IMG/VR virus record: IMGVR_UViG_3300042731_003177
Location: 1-38,320 of that record
DNA from: a virus
Length of the DNA: 38,320 bases
Reading direction: 5' to 3' (one strand)
Numbering within the stretch: the stretch's first letter is position 1; every line of letters begins with the position of its first letter. The notes below the pieces were generated by a model, which was not told the DNA's origin, did no database searches, and saw nothing but the letters and a program-made list of their open reading frames with translations. Positions 17,099-23,196 of the stretch are shown in pieces. The position numbers and the translations under genes were made by a program.

Positions 17099-17437
17099 TC
17101 ATTCCTCCTTGAACACGTGGTTCATCTCTTCATACATGATATGGTCATCATGTCGAAGTTGCAAGTGGTGTTTTTTGAGGAACGCATCACGTTCCGCCTT
17201 TGATCGGAATACGATGGAAAAGAAATACCCGGCTTCACCATCGAAGGCCCATTGCTCTTTCCATTTCTGCTCGTATGCCCGAACCTTTTTGAGTTGGTCG
17301 CCTATCTCATCGGTACACGTTTTGGTCAAGTCGTCTATGGCTTCCATTTTCTCGCGTTCTGATCTCACATCGCCGATGGTAAGGTCACCAACGGTGAGAT
17401 CACCAATCGATACGTTGGTTATTTCAACGTCTTTCAT
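17099..17437 (-). CDS. Hypothetical protein paired with the PP-loop gene
   Basis: This 112-residue protein is not recognised. After an N-terminal strand repeat (ITNVSIGDLTVGDLTIGDV, a possible small beta-helix) it becomes helical and charged, then has a beta-strand EAGYFFSIVFRSKAERDAFL. The start at 17437 makes an ATGA overlap with the PP-loop gene; longer versions reaching into that gene are unlikely. It may be a partner of that enzyme, judged only by coupling. Confidence 0.75.
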   Translation of the reverse strand: MKDVEITNVSIGDLTVGDLTIGDVRSEREKMEAIDDLTKTCTDEIGDQLKKVRAYEQKWKEQWAFDGEAGYFFSIVFRSKAERDAFLKKHHLQLRHDDHIMYEEMNHVFKEE

Positions 17438-18225
17438 AGTGGATCCTTTGGCTGTAGCACCAGATCGCCGAATTTCTTGTACATCACGCCCTTCCTCAAC
17501 GGCCAATCGGGATGATAGTACTCCCTCCTTGAAATGATCGTCTCCGCCATTGGGAATCGATCAAGCACGCGCGCCCAATTGTTCGGGCACTGTTCTTTCA
17601 ACACTTTTGAAAAGCGGTAGTCAAGTTGTTCGAAGGTAATTCCGAATAGCTCGTAGTCATATGGGACTTTGCAATTATGCCGCTTCAGGAGCTCAATGGC
17701 GTCTCGATTTTCAAAGTCCCAAATCGGGTACCATTTCCCTTGTTTGCGGCTAATCCCCTGAGTCTGGCGCATGGCTTTTCGTCGCATTGGGGAGTCGCCC
17801 TGTTTGACGCCGAGTGCGACAAGCGTTGTATCCGGCAGTCCGGCCCAGTACGCCGTAAACCTCTGTATCTGTTGTTTTGTGAGCGCCCCGAAGTGTTGGG
17901 GTGTTTTCGCGAGCTCGACAATGGCCTCGACTCTGGCCGGTGTCTGAAAATACCAATTCGCTAACGATTCAAGGCACAAGTGGGATGGGACACGTTCTAC
18001 CTTGACGCCAAAATGGTCCTCAAACCAGTCAAGGTACTCCCACGTCCACGACATAGGCGTGTGGTAATAGTAGTATAGTACGGCCTCGGATGGGTCCCAT
18101 TCGTCAGATTCGATACATCTCAGCCACGCAGCGGTGGCATCGGCGCCCGTGGAATAGGCCAAAAATAGCCGTTTATGGCCCTGTATATCCTGTATTTGGC
18201 GCGATAACCGCCTAAATTCATCCAT
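17434..18225 (-). CDS. PP-loop ATPase, phosphoadenosine-phosphosulfate reductase family
   Basis: The 263-residue protein has an N-terminal pyrophosphatase loop, LAYSTGADATAAW, with S25, G27 and D29 of the S-x-G-x-D pattern, within the layout of the PAPS-reductase/ATP-pyrophosphatase family. Phage members of this family are common near packaging or replication genes; some relatives act in DNA phosphorothioation (DndC), but here no dnd or ssp partner genes are present, so the substrate is unknown. The middle (residues 125-165) carries several basic residues (MRRKAMRQTQGISRKQ). It is the first gene after a 63-base gap that contains a good promoter, and its ATG lies nine bases beyond the -10 box. 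Confidence 0.85.
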   Translation of the reverse strand: MDEFRRLSRQIQDIQGHKRLFLAYSTGADATAAWLRCIESDEWDPSEAVLYYYYHTPMSWTWEYLDWFEDHFGVKVERVPSHLCLESLANWYFQTPARVEAIVELAKTPQHFGALTKQQIQRFTAYWAGLPDTTLVALGVKQGDSPMRRKAMRQTQGISRKQGKWYPIWDFENRDAIELLKRHNCKVPYDYELFGITFEQLDYRFSKVLKEQCPNNWARVLDRFPMAETIISRREYYHPDWPLRKGVMYKKFGDLVLQPKDPL

Positions 18226-18234
18226 TTCATACCA

Positions 18235-18263
18235 ATTTTAGCCGATTCGCGCCGTTTCGTCAA
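18235..18263 (-). promoter_or_regulatory. Sigma70-like promoter for the packaging and virion operon
   Basis: On the minus strand, TTGACG (18258-18263) and TAAAAT (18235-18240) are separated by exactly 17 bases in the only gap of this region. The expected transcription start is within about three bases of the PP-loop gene ATG, predicting a leaderless or nearly leaderless message. The ATG also lacks a clear Shine-Dalgarno site. Confidence 0.65.
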
Positions 18264-18288
18264 CGCTCATCACGCCCTTCCATTTCAG

Positions 18289-18903
18289 TTACTTCAGCCC
18301 ACTTTCCTGATCTGATACTTCGCGTGTTTTGAGCGTGATGTAGTTCCGAGTCGCCCGCAACTTCTGTTCAGCAATCCACAGATCGTCGGCAGTATTGATG
18401 TCCTGGCATTCTAGATCGTCAAGCACTAATCCAATTTGGGTTTGGAGCTTGTTGGATATCATCGCCGCGACATCAAACCAGTAAAATTGTCCGACATCGG
18501 CAGTTGAATGACCGACGCAACAGTATGTACTCACAACGCCGGATCGCCTCAACAGTGATAGACCACGAAGCAATTGCGCCGGCGTCACAAGCGCAGCGGT
18601 GGCATACAGATAACATAGATACGTTGCATCCCGGTGTCGGTCACAATAGTGACGCACAACATCGATATCGGGAACATCATCGGCACAGAGCTCGGGCGAT
18701 CTCCAGTTTATCACAGCGGGTGGAAACACGATGTTGCGCATGGCTTCATCGTCGGTAGATACTTCGATCCGCTCAAACAATCCGGATGATACAGCGGCAT
18801 CTATCGGGTTCTGAATAATCGGCCGGCCGAAAAACTCGATTCGGTTCTTCCCAGGCAGCCGCTTCGATCCTTTCCGCGCCGGGATGATACAGACGTTACG
18901 CAT
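18289..18903 (-). CDS. CMP-nonulosonate cytidylyltransferase (NeuA/PseF-like)
   Basis: This 204-residue enzyme should activate a nonulosonic acid with CTP to give the CMP-sugar donor. The N-terminal nucleotide loop IPARKGSKRLPGKN (residues 7-20) is close to the family consensus, and the C-terminal LECQDINTADDLWIAEQKL matches the DI-T-EDL-AE metal/helix motif. Conserved-looking segments between them are STDDEAM and SPELCADDVPDID. Length is slightly short for the family (about 220-235). The ATG at 18903 has GAGGAG upstream and overlaps the acyltransferase stop by eight bases. It is the last gene of the sugar cassette; the late promoter follows. Confidence 0.9.
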   Translation of the reverse strand: MRNVCIIPARKGSKRLPGKNRIEFFGRPIIQNPIDAAVSSGLFERIEVSTDDEAMRNIVFPPAVINWRSPELCADDVPDIDVVRHYCDRHRDATYLCYLYATAALVTPAQLLRGLSLLRRSGVVSTYCCVGHSTADVGQFYWFDVAAMISNKLQTQIGLVLDDLECQDINTADDLWIAEQKLRATRNYITLKTREVSDQESGLK

Positions 18904-19375
18904 CGGCTTTCTCCTCGAATGATTCCCCGTTAAATACAATCAGCAGCGAATCCACAAAATCGCCGCCGCTTGTTTTTTTTCGCCTTGGAAAAATCACCGA
19001 ACCAGCGGAATAGCGCCGTGCGGCAAGTGTCCATTCCGCCAATGTCTCAGAATCAAGGTACACTTCGGCGACGAAAAAGTCGGCTTTGATCCCTTTATGG
19101 ATTACAAGATCAAATGCCTCTTGCCAGATGTCCCATGCTGATTTTGTGATCAAAAACGACAGCTCGGGCATGGTACCGAAGCTTCCAAACCCGGTGTATC
19201 CAATGGGTGTTCCATCATCCGTTATGGTAAACCACCATTGTCGATGTTGTTTCCACCAATTCACCTGCTCATCTTCTGATATCTGATATCTTGTTCTCAG
19301 GCAATTCGGCTGCTCTGCACGCCACTCAAGCGCCATGAGCGCATGAACAAGCTTCAGTGGTTCAAGCCGGAGCAT
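18896..19375 (-). CDS. GNAT-like N-acyltransferase
   Basis: This 159-residue protein has the GNAT outline: an N-terminal strand MLRLEPLKLVHALMALEW, a WWFTITDDGTPIGYTGFGSF strand pair typical of acetyltransferase strands 3-4, an ELSFLIT strand and an AEVYLDSETLAEW helix resembling motif B. The acetyl-CoA pyrophosphate loop (R/Q-x-x-G-x-G/A) is not canonical after ELSFLITKSAWDIW, so activity or acyl donor may differ. In pseudaminic acid pathways, PseH is a GNAT acting on the 4-amino sugar, and the surrounding genes make that the best guess. The ATG at 19375 follows GAGGAGG and overlaps the formyltransferase by 14 bases. Confidence 0.8.
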   Translation of the reverse strand: MLRLEPLKLVHALMALEWRAEQPNCLRTRYQISEDEQVNWWKQHRQWWFTITDDGTPIGYTGFGSFGTMPELSFLITKSAWDIWQEAFDLVIHKGIKADFFVAEVYLDSETLAEWTLAARRYSAGSVIFPRRKKTSGGDFVDSLLIVFNGESFEEKADA

Positions 19376-19874
19376 TGCGAACCTCCTCGATGGTAGTATC
19401 CCAGCCATTTGAGAGATCACCGAGTTGGCCGGTATGGTGGTAACTCCCGACCATTTGCACAATACTCTGCCACGTATTCTGCAACAGCGTCAGCATCTCG
19501 TCTTGGTGTCGTTGATATGCCTGTTTGAGCGTGTACGTTTTGGGTATCTGTATCTCTCTCTGAGCGATGATGTTCCCTCGATCAAGCGCTGGAGTCATCT
19601 CGTGGATCGTGACGCCGAACGGAGTCCCTTCACGCGCGGCCCACACGATCGGATGTGCTCCGCGATTCCACGGCAACAGACTCATGTGCAGATTGATTGC
19701 CGGGTACTTGTTCAGCAGCTTTGCTGGAACAATGTAGCGATAGTTATAGCTCACGATCAGGTCGCAATCATCTATCAACTTATGGTCGTCATAGATCGCC
19801 ACATCGGCGACGGTGTGCAGCCAACGTGCGGTAGGATGAGTGTTTTCGTTGTTGGTGCAAAATGCAATCCTCAT
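19362..19874 (-). CDS. Sugar N-formyltransferase (formyl_trans_N family)
   Basis: The 170-residue protein keeps the catalytic triad of 10-formyltetrahydrofolate-dependent transferases: N61 and H63 in AINLHMSLLPWNRG, with the SLLP loop, and D98 in TIHEMTPALDRGNI. The spacing resembles methionyl-tRNA and UDP-aminosugar formyltransferases. It lacks the C-terminal domain of the tRNA enzyme, so the substrate is more likely an amino sugar than a tRNA. In this cassette the target would be an amino group of the nonulosonate or its precursor. The start at 19874 overlaps the synthase stop as TGATG, with GGAGGT upstream. Confidence 0.88.
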   Translation of the reverse strand: MRIAFCTNNENTHPTARWLHTVADVAIYDDHKLIDDCDLIVSYNYRYIVPAKLLNKYPAINLHMSLLPWNRGAHPIVWAAREGTPFGVTIHEMTPALDRGNIIAQREIQIPKTYTLKQAYQRHQDEMLTLLQNTWQSIVQMVGSYHHTGQLGDLSNGWDTTIEEVRNAPA

Positions 19875-20476
19875 CACAGTACCTCCGCAAGCTCTTTCGG
19901 CGTAACCGCGAACGGTCCAGAATCGGGATTGTCGGAAGATCGTTTGAGGCAAAAGTGCTTCTCAATGATAACAGGCAAGTACCTTTTGTAAAGGCCCCAG
20001 CCTTCGGTGTGGTCTGAGATGACCTTGAGCGAGCTGAAGTTGTGCACGTACTGCGCGGCGTCTGCCGGGTAGCTTCGCACGCATGCAAGGTGTGTCTCGC
20101 CTTCTATCTCGGGATACGTGCCATTGACGCTCAAGTACACGTGACGGTCAGTCTTGCGAGCAAGCCAGTACAGCTTTGGGACGCAAGCGATCTTGACAAA
20201 CGGCACGTCAAATCGTTCAAGGAAATGGAGTGAGGTGATGTCGAACACGCTGGCCGTTGTTGGGTATCCTCGCTCACACGCATAGCCATATGCCCATGCA
20301 AACGTGCGCCACAAGAGCGGTTCGTTCCCACCGGCATGCTCGAATAGCTGATGCTTCATGACAATGCTGTGCTTGCCTGTATCGCAGTCGATCACCGCAT
20401 CAATCATGTCGCGCAGATATCCAATGTCGTTGTGATGTTCGTTTGCCGAACCTAACTCAATAATGAATTGACTCAT
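19874..20476 (-). CDS. Compact nonulosonate synthase (NeuB/PseI/LegI-like), no SAF domain
   Basis: This 200-residue protein carries the active-site series of NeuB-type synthases, which condense a hexosamine with phosphoenolpyruvate: IIELGSAN (5-12), MKHQLF (40-45), TTASVFD (73-79), VPFVKIA (91-97), VISDHTEGWG (152-161), IIEKHFCLKR (170-179) and a final PKELAEVL. Cellular enzymes are about 330-350 residues, with a longer barrel and a C-terminal SAF (antifreeze-like) domain; both the SAF domain and roughly 80 barrel residues are absent here. The ATG at 20476 has AAGGAG upstream and overlaps the previous stop as ATGA. Confidence 0.88.
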   Translation of the reverse strand: MSQFIIELGSANEHHNDIGYLRDMIDAVIDCDTGKHSIVMKHQLFEHAGGNEPLLWRTFAWAYGYACERGYPTTASVFDITSLHFLERFDVPFVKIACVPKLYWLARKTDRHVYLSVNGTYPEIEGETHLACVRSYPADAAQYVHNFSSLKVISDHTEGWGLYKRYLPVIIEKHFCLKRSSDNPDSGPFAVTPKELAEVL

Positions 20477-20688
20477 TCCCCTCGCTCCTTTTTCGACAGC
20501 CATAGTTCTACAAGTGGCCAATGCTCTGGTGATATCGTCAGTATCTGCCCCTTGATTGCCGCTACCGCTTCGTCGCGATCGTATTCGCATTCAATCAGTC
20601 TGTTGTATTGATCAATGATGGTTGCCTTAAGCTTCTTTTTCGTGTCTCGAATCATTGCCTTTGATACAGAATCATCTATCCAACTCAT
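20473..20688 (-). CDS. Small hypothetical protein inside the sugar cassette
   Basis: This 71-residue, mostly helical protein lies between the aminotransferase and synthase genes with ATGA overlaps at both ends. No motif is recognised; it is not an obvious acyl carrier protein (no DSL site). Because both neighbours are shortened enzymes, it could be a subunit or a remnant domain that complements one of them, but the sequence gives no direct support for this. Confidence 0.75.
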   Translation of the reverse strand: MSWIDDSVSKAMIRDTKKKLKATIIDQYNRLIECEYDRDEAVAAIKGQILTISPEHWPLVELWLSKKERGE

Positions 20689-21278
20689 AAAAATATCCTC
20701 GAGCAATCTGGATAGTCATCCCATGGAATGTCTTCGTTGTAGTCAGGCATATATTGCATGAGCATGAGCCCTTTCGCCGCATCTTCTGGAGCCATTCCGA
20801 CGTGCCAACCAAAACCAATTGTATCACGTTTCGGGTGAATTGTCGGTGTCCTCCCGTCATGTCTGAGCCGTTTCAACTCCTTCCATGCCTCCTCATCGTC
20901 GGTAAGAACCATACCCCCAGTGCCTATTTTGAGATGCTTACCCCAATGGAAAGAAATGCAATAGAGCGTGCCGTCTTTGTACATTCCTTTCCTAAATCTG
21001 CGGGCACTATCGATAATGCCGAGAGGGAGAATCTGGTACCATCCAGACCATTGAAAGTCCTTAAAATTTACTTCACCACCAGCGGCAATAATCGCGTTTG
21101 GTACTCCAACATACGTCCTGCTCGGTAGATATGCCCTCGTGTGGTAGCGATGCATAAATCGATACTTTGCAGAGAGCATAATTGCAGAGGTGCAGCTATT
21201 GACCCCTACGCCATACTTAGCTCCGGCATACTCGGCGACCCGCTCCTCGAAGGCGTCAACGATCGTGTAGGGTTTCAT
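20685..21278 (-). CDS. Compact DegT-family PLP aminotransferase (PseC-like)
   Basis: The 197-residue protein matches the large-domain core of DegT/DnrJ sugar aminotransferases. GVNSCTSAI (25-33) lies at the cofactor phosphate loop, LPSRTYVGVPNAIIAAGG at 51-68, IIDSARRF has the cofactor-binding D90, and SFHWGKHLKIGTGGM has the Schiff-base lysine K114 in the SFHxxK...GxGG frame. The GWHVGMAPEDAAKGL segment corresponds to the usual NYRMTEIQAALGL. The protein then ends, lacking the roughly 150-residue C-terminal small domain. It would act on a 4-keto sugar nucleotide. The ATG follows GGGAG and overlaps the dehydratase by 23 bases. Confidence 0.87.
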   Translation of the reverse strand: MKPYTIVDAFEERVAEYAGAKYGVGVNSCTSAIMLSAKYRFMHRYHTRAYLPSRTYVGVPNAIIAAGGEVNFKDFQWSGWYQILPLGIIDSARRFRKGMYKDGTLYCISFHWGKHLKIGTGGMVLTDDEEAWKELKRLRHDGRTPTIHPKRDTIGFGWHVGMAPEDAAKGLMLMQYMPDYNEDIPWDDYPDCSRIFL

Positions 21279-22068
21279 TGATCAGCTCCCGAATCTCATC
21301 AACCGATAACAGCGGCGCCTCGTCAGATCGCTGACCATCCCCAAGCACCTCGGCCAGTTTTTCGCCAGGCTGCACGCCTATCTCTCGTATCTCAGCGGTT
21401 GGGTCGAAAGCTCTTGCAAGATCAACAATGCGAATAGCCCGAAGAACTGGGATGCTAACGGTTCCCGTATTGCCTTCGAATGCATTGAGAACAAAATCAA
21501 CCGCCTCATCGAGCGTAATCACAAACCGCGTCATACGCTGATCGGTAATAGTAAACACGCCGTCCCGCTTCTGCGTATCGAATACGTGGAGCACCGAGCC
21601 GCGAGACCCGAACACGTTGCCATACCTTACAACCCGTTGGCCGGCATCAAGAATGATTCTCTCGGCTATCATTTTCGTTGCGCCGTAAAGATTTACCGGT
21701 TCAACGGCCTTGTCGGTAGACAGAAACACAAGCTCGCATCCCCAATCATCACAGACATCAACTACGTTTTTCGTGCCGATGATATTCGTCTTAACCGACT
21801 CCCATGGCTGAGTCTCGCCGGTGTGTACATGCTTCAGTGCTGCGGCGTGGACGACACGGTTGCATCGACGTCGACTAATGGTTTCCTCCAAAGCTGCGTT
21901 ATCGCGAACATCGCCAATCACATATTCGGCACCGGTGATGCGTTTTCGCATCTCATACTGCTTGAGCTCATCCCTCGAAAACACTATCGCTTCGTGCCCG
22001 TCCGTAATGACTCGTTCAACAAATCGGCTCCCAAAGCTGCCGGTTCCGCCCGTGACCAAATACCTCAT
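21256..22068 (-). CDS. NDP-sugar dehydratase/epimerase, PseB/CapD-like
   Basis: This 270-residue SDR enzyme fits the polysaccharide-biosynthesis (PseB, FlaA1, CapD) subfamily. It has the Rossmann loop GGTGSFG (7-13), HAAALKHV (74-81), LSTDKAVEPVNLYGATK (116-132) with Y128-x3-K132, TRFVITLDEAVDFV and VQPGEKLAEVL. PseB converts UDP-GlcNAc to a 4-keto-6-deoxy sugar as the first step to pseudaminic acid. The length is a little below the usual 330. The ATG at 22068 is two bases after the stop of a 22-codon frame. It is the first enzyme gene of the cassette, after a helix-turn-helix gene. Confidence 0.9.
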   Translation of the reverse strand: MRYLVTGGTGSFGSRFVERVITDGHEAIVFSRDELKQYEMRKRITGAEYVIGDVRDNAALEETISRRRCNRVVHAAALKHVHTGETQPWESVKTNIIGTKNVVDVCDDWGCELVFLSTDKAVEPVNLYGATKMIAERIILDAGQRVVRYGNVFGSRGSVLHVFDTQKRDGVFTITDQRMTRFVITLDEAVDFVLNAFEGNTGTVSIPVLRAIRIVDLARAFDPTAEIREIGVQPGEKLAEVLGDGQRSDEAPLLSVDEIRELINETLHDR

Positions 22069-22070
22069 TC

Positions 22071-22139
22071 TCACACACCTCGCTCTCGGTTGATTAGTAG
22101 CTCGATCAGCGGCCACATATATGGGGTTGACTCCAACAT
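22071..22139 (-). CDS. Possible 22-residue peptide upstream of the dehydratase
   Basis: A frame from ATG 22139 to TGA 22071-22073 has a good ribosome site (GAGGAG) and ends two bases before the dehydratase ATG. The peptide begins MLESTPYMWPLIELLI and ends with Arg-Glu-Arg, so it could be membrane- or protein-binding. It may instead serve only to couple translation. It is too short for family assignment. Confidence 0.45.
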   Translation of the reverse strand: MLESTPYMWPLIELLINRERGV

Positions 22140-22140
22140 G

Positions 22141-22341
22141 TTATCTCCTCAGCTCGTCGAGCTCGTCACGGCTCATGTCGCCTGACCATACGAGCATGAG
22201 CCGTTGAGCGGTCACCGGCATAGGAGGCTTATTGGCACACCAGTTACGCACAGTCCTCTCGGTTACGCCGCAGATGAGAGCAGCTTCACGTTGTTTGAGG
22301 CCATGTTCCTTGATCCACTGTCGTGGTCGGTCGATTGTCAT
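22141..22341 (-). CDS. Helix-turn-helix DNA-binding protein
   Basis: This 66-residue protein has a central helix-turn-helix: residues 9-36 (WIKEHGLKQREAALICGVTE, then RTVRNW) fit the XRE/YdaS-like pattern in which the first helix packs against the recognition helix RTVRNW. It ends with a charged helix SRDELDELRR. It lies immediately ahead of the sugar cassette and downstream of the 23.77 kb promoter, so it may regulate either the cassette or its own promoter region. It starts after AAGGAGG with an ATGA overlap to the preceding gene. Confidence 0.85.
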   Translation of the reverse strand: MTIDRPRQWIKEHGLKQREAALICGVTERTVRNWCANKPPMPVTAQRLMLVWSGDMSRDELDELRR

Positions 22342-22493
22342 CTGGATGCCTCCTTGTCAGCGAACATGCTCACGCCATACTCCTCGGCGTCGAGTCCGAG
22401 TTTACGGACGATGGCCTCACACTGTTGCTGAGTCGGCATGTCGATCTCTACTATTGGCTTGTTTGTCTTGATCTCGTATACGTAGAGGGTCAT
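22338..22493 (-). CDS. Small hypothetical protein, 51 residues
   Basis: A short frame starts at ATG 22493 after AAGGAG and ends with TGA overlapping the HTH gene start (ATGA). The product is an ordered-looking alpha/beta sequence (MTLYVYEIKTNKPIVEIDMP, then an Ala/Leu-rich helix). A hairpin (22505-22522) lies directly in front of its ribosome site. No family is recognised. Confidence 0.7.
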   Translation of the reverse strand: MTLYVYEIKTNKPIVEIDMPTQQQCEAIVRKLGLDAEEYGVSMFADKEASR

Positions 22494-22504
22494 GGTGTCT
22501 CCTT

Positions 22505-22522
22505 GCCGGTCTACAGACCGGC
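22505..22522 (-). repeat. Perfect RNA hairpin covering a stop codon
   Basis: The minus strand reads GCCGGTCTGTAGACCGGC, an 8-bp perfect stem with a two-base tip. The TAG inside it is the stop codon of the upstream gene (22511-22810), and the ribosome site of the next gene follows at once. It shares GTAGACCGG with the hairpin near 22.83 kb and resembles the one near 33.33 kb. Confidence 0.7.
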
Positions 22523-22810
22523 AGCATCGAGTTCCGCGCGTAGGCGTTCGCCTCGCTCGATGACCTCTTGATCGTACTGAATTTCTGACTCGCGCGGAAA
22601 TGACGACAAGTCAATTGATCCATCAAGCTCCCACGCCAACGCAGCCGAGATACCCTTGTCCTCTACTATTTCGCGGAACCGCACGGCATCTCGCTTGTAG
22701 CGGAATCCATGGTCAAGCTGGAGGCCGTCGTCGTAGACGTGGAAATAACCTTGTCGTCCTTCCGATTTCATCTCGATCTGATCATAGTAGGCTCGTTTGA
22801 TCTTCAGCAT
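22511..22810 (-). CDS. Hypothetical early protein, 99 residues
   Basis: The product is an acidic alpha/beta protein not assigned to a family (GYFHVYDDGLQLDHGFRYKR, then FREIVEDKGISAALAWELD). The ATG at 22810 is chosen because GGAGGG lies just upstream; an ATG 12 bases earlier overlaps that ribosome site. The stop codon lies in a perfect hairpin. It is a member of the small-gene unit downstream of the 23.77 kb promoter. Confidence 0.75.
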   Translation of the reverse strand: MLKIKRAYYDQIEMKSEGRQGYFHVYDDGLQLDHGFRYKRDAVRFREIVEDKGISAALAWELDGSIDLSSFPRESEIQYDQEVIERGERLRAELDAAGL

Positions 22811-22822
22811 CTTTCCCTCCAT

Positions 22823-22850
22823 CCGGTCTACCCACGGGCCGGTACGTCTG
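22823..22850. repeat. Intergenic hairpin repeat, copy 1
   Basis: This 28-base element begins CCGGTCTACCCACGGG and ends CCGGTACGTCTG. It matches 26 of 28 positions of the element at 33327-33354, 10.5 kb away. The outer CCGG pairs can form a short stem directly in front of the ribosome site of the gene at 22810. A shorter relative lies at 32960-32984. Confidence 0.75.
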
Positions 22851-22866
22851 CAGGTTGAGCGCCACG

Positions 22867-23079
22867 CTACTTCGTCGCGTGCCTATAGTTAGCCATCCGT
22901 CGGGTGTACTCTTCCTGTACCTCCCTGAGAAACAGTTCGTCGTATCTCTCCTTTGCTCTTCGCCTTGTTTCTGCGGCTTCGGATCGCGCGGTGATTGCTC
23001 TCGACTCAGCCTCTCTTGCGGCCGCAAGAGCCTCTTTGGCTCTGCGTAGTCTGATTTGTGTGTCGGTTTCGTTCATCAT
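22867..23079 (-). CDS. Short coiled-coil protein
   Basis: This 70-residue protein is almost entirely a highly charged Ala/Glu/Arg helix (RRAKEALAAAREAESRAITA, then RRRAKERYDELFLREVQEEY), probably a coiled coil. The start has two consecutive ATG codons after GGAGG. No family is recognised. Stable GC-rich hairpins lie just upstream (23102-23150). Confidence 0.72.
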   Translation of the reverse strand: MMNETDTQIRLRRAKEALAAAREAESRAITARSEAAETRRRAKERYDELFLREVQEEYTRRMANYRHATK

Positions 23080-23099
23080 CTGATCCTCCGTAGGTTGAG

Positions 23100-23150
23100 C
23101 GCCGCGCCCCTTTCGGGGCGGCCCCGGGTTTCACGGGGCTCGGCCTTGCC
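23100..23150 (-). other. Two adjacent GC-rich RNA hairpins
   Basis: On the minus strand, GCCCCG/CGGGGC with a seven-base loop is followed directly by CGCCCC-GAAA-GGGGCG, which has a GNRA tetraloop. They sit upstream of the ribosome site of the gene at 23079. A frame crossing them (from 23200) is open but poorly supported, so I treat the stretch as intergenic RNA structure. Confidence 0.6.
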
Positions 23151-23196
23151 CTACGCTCGGCCATCGGCTCCGCAGGTGATGCAGTAACCGTTGCCG

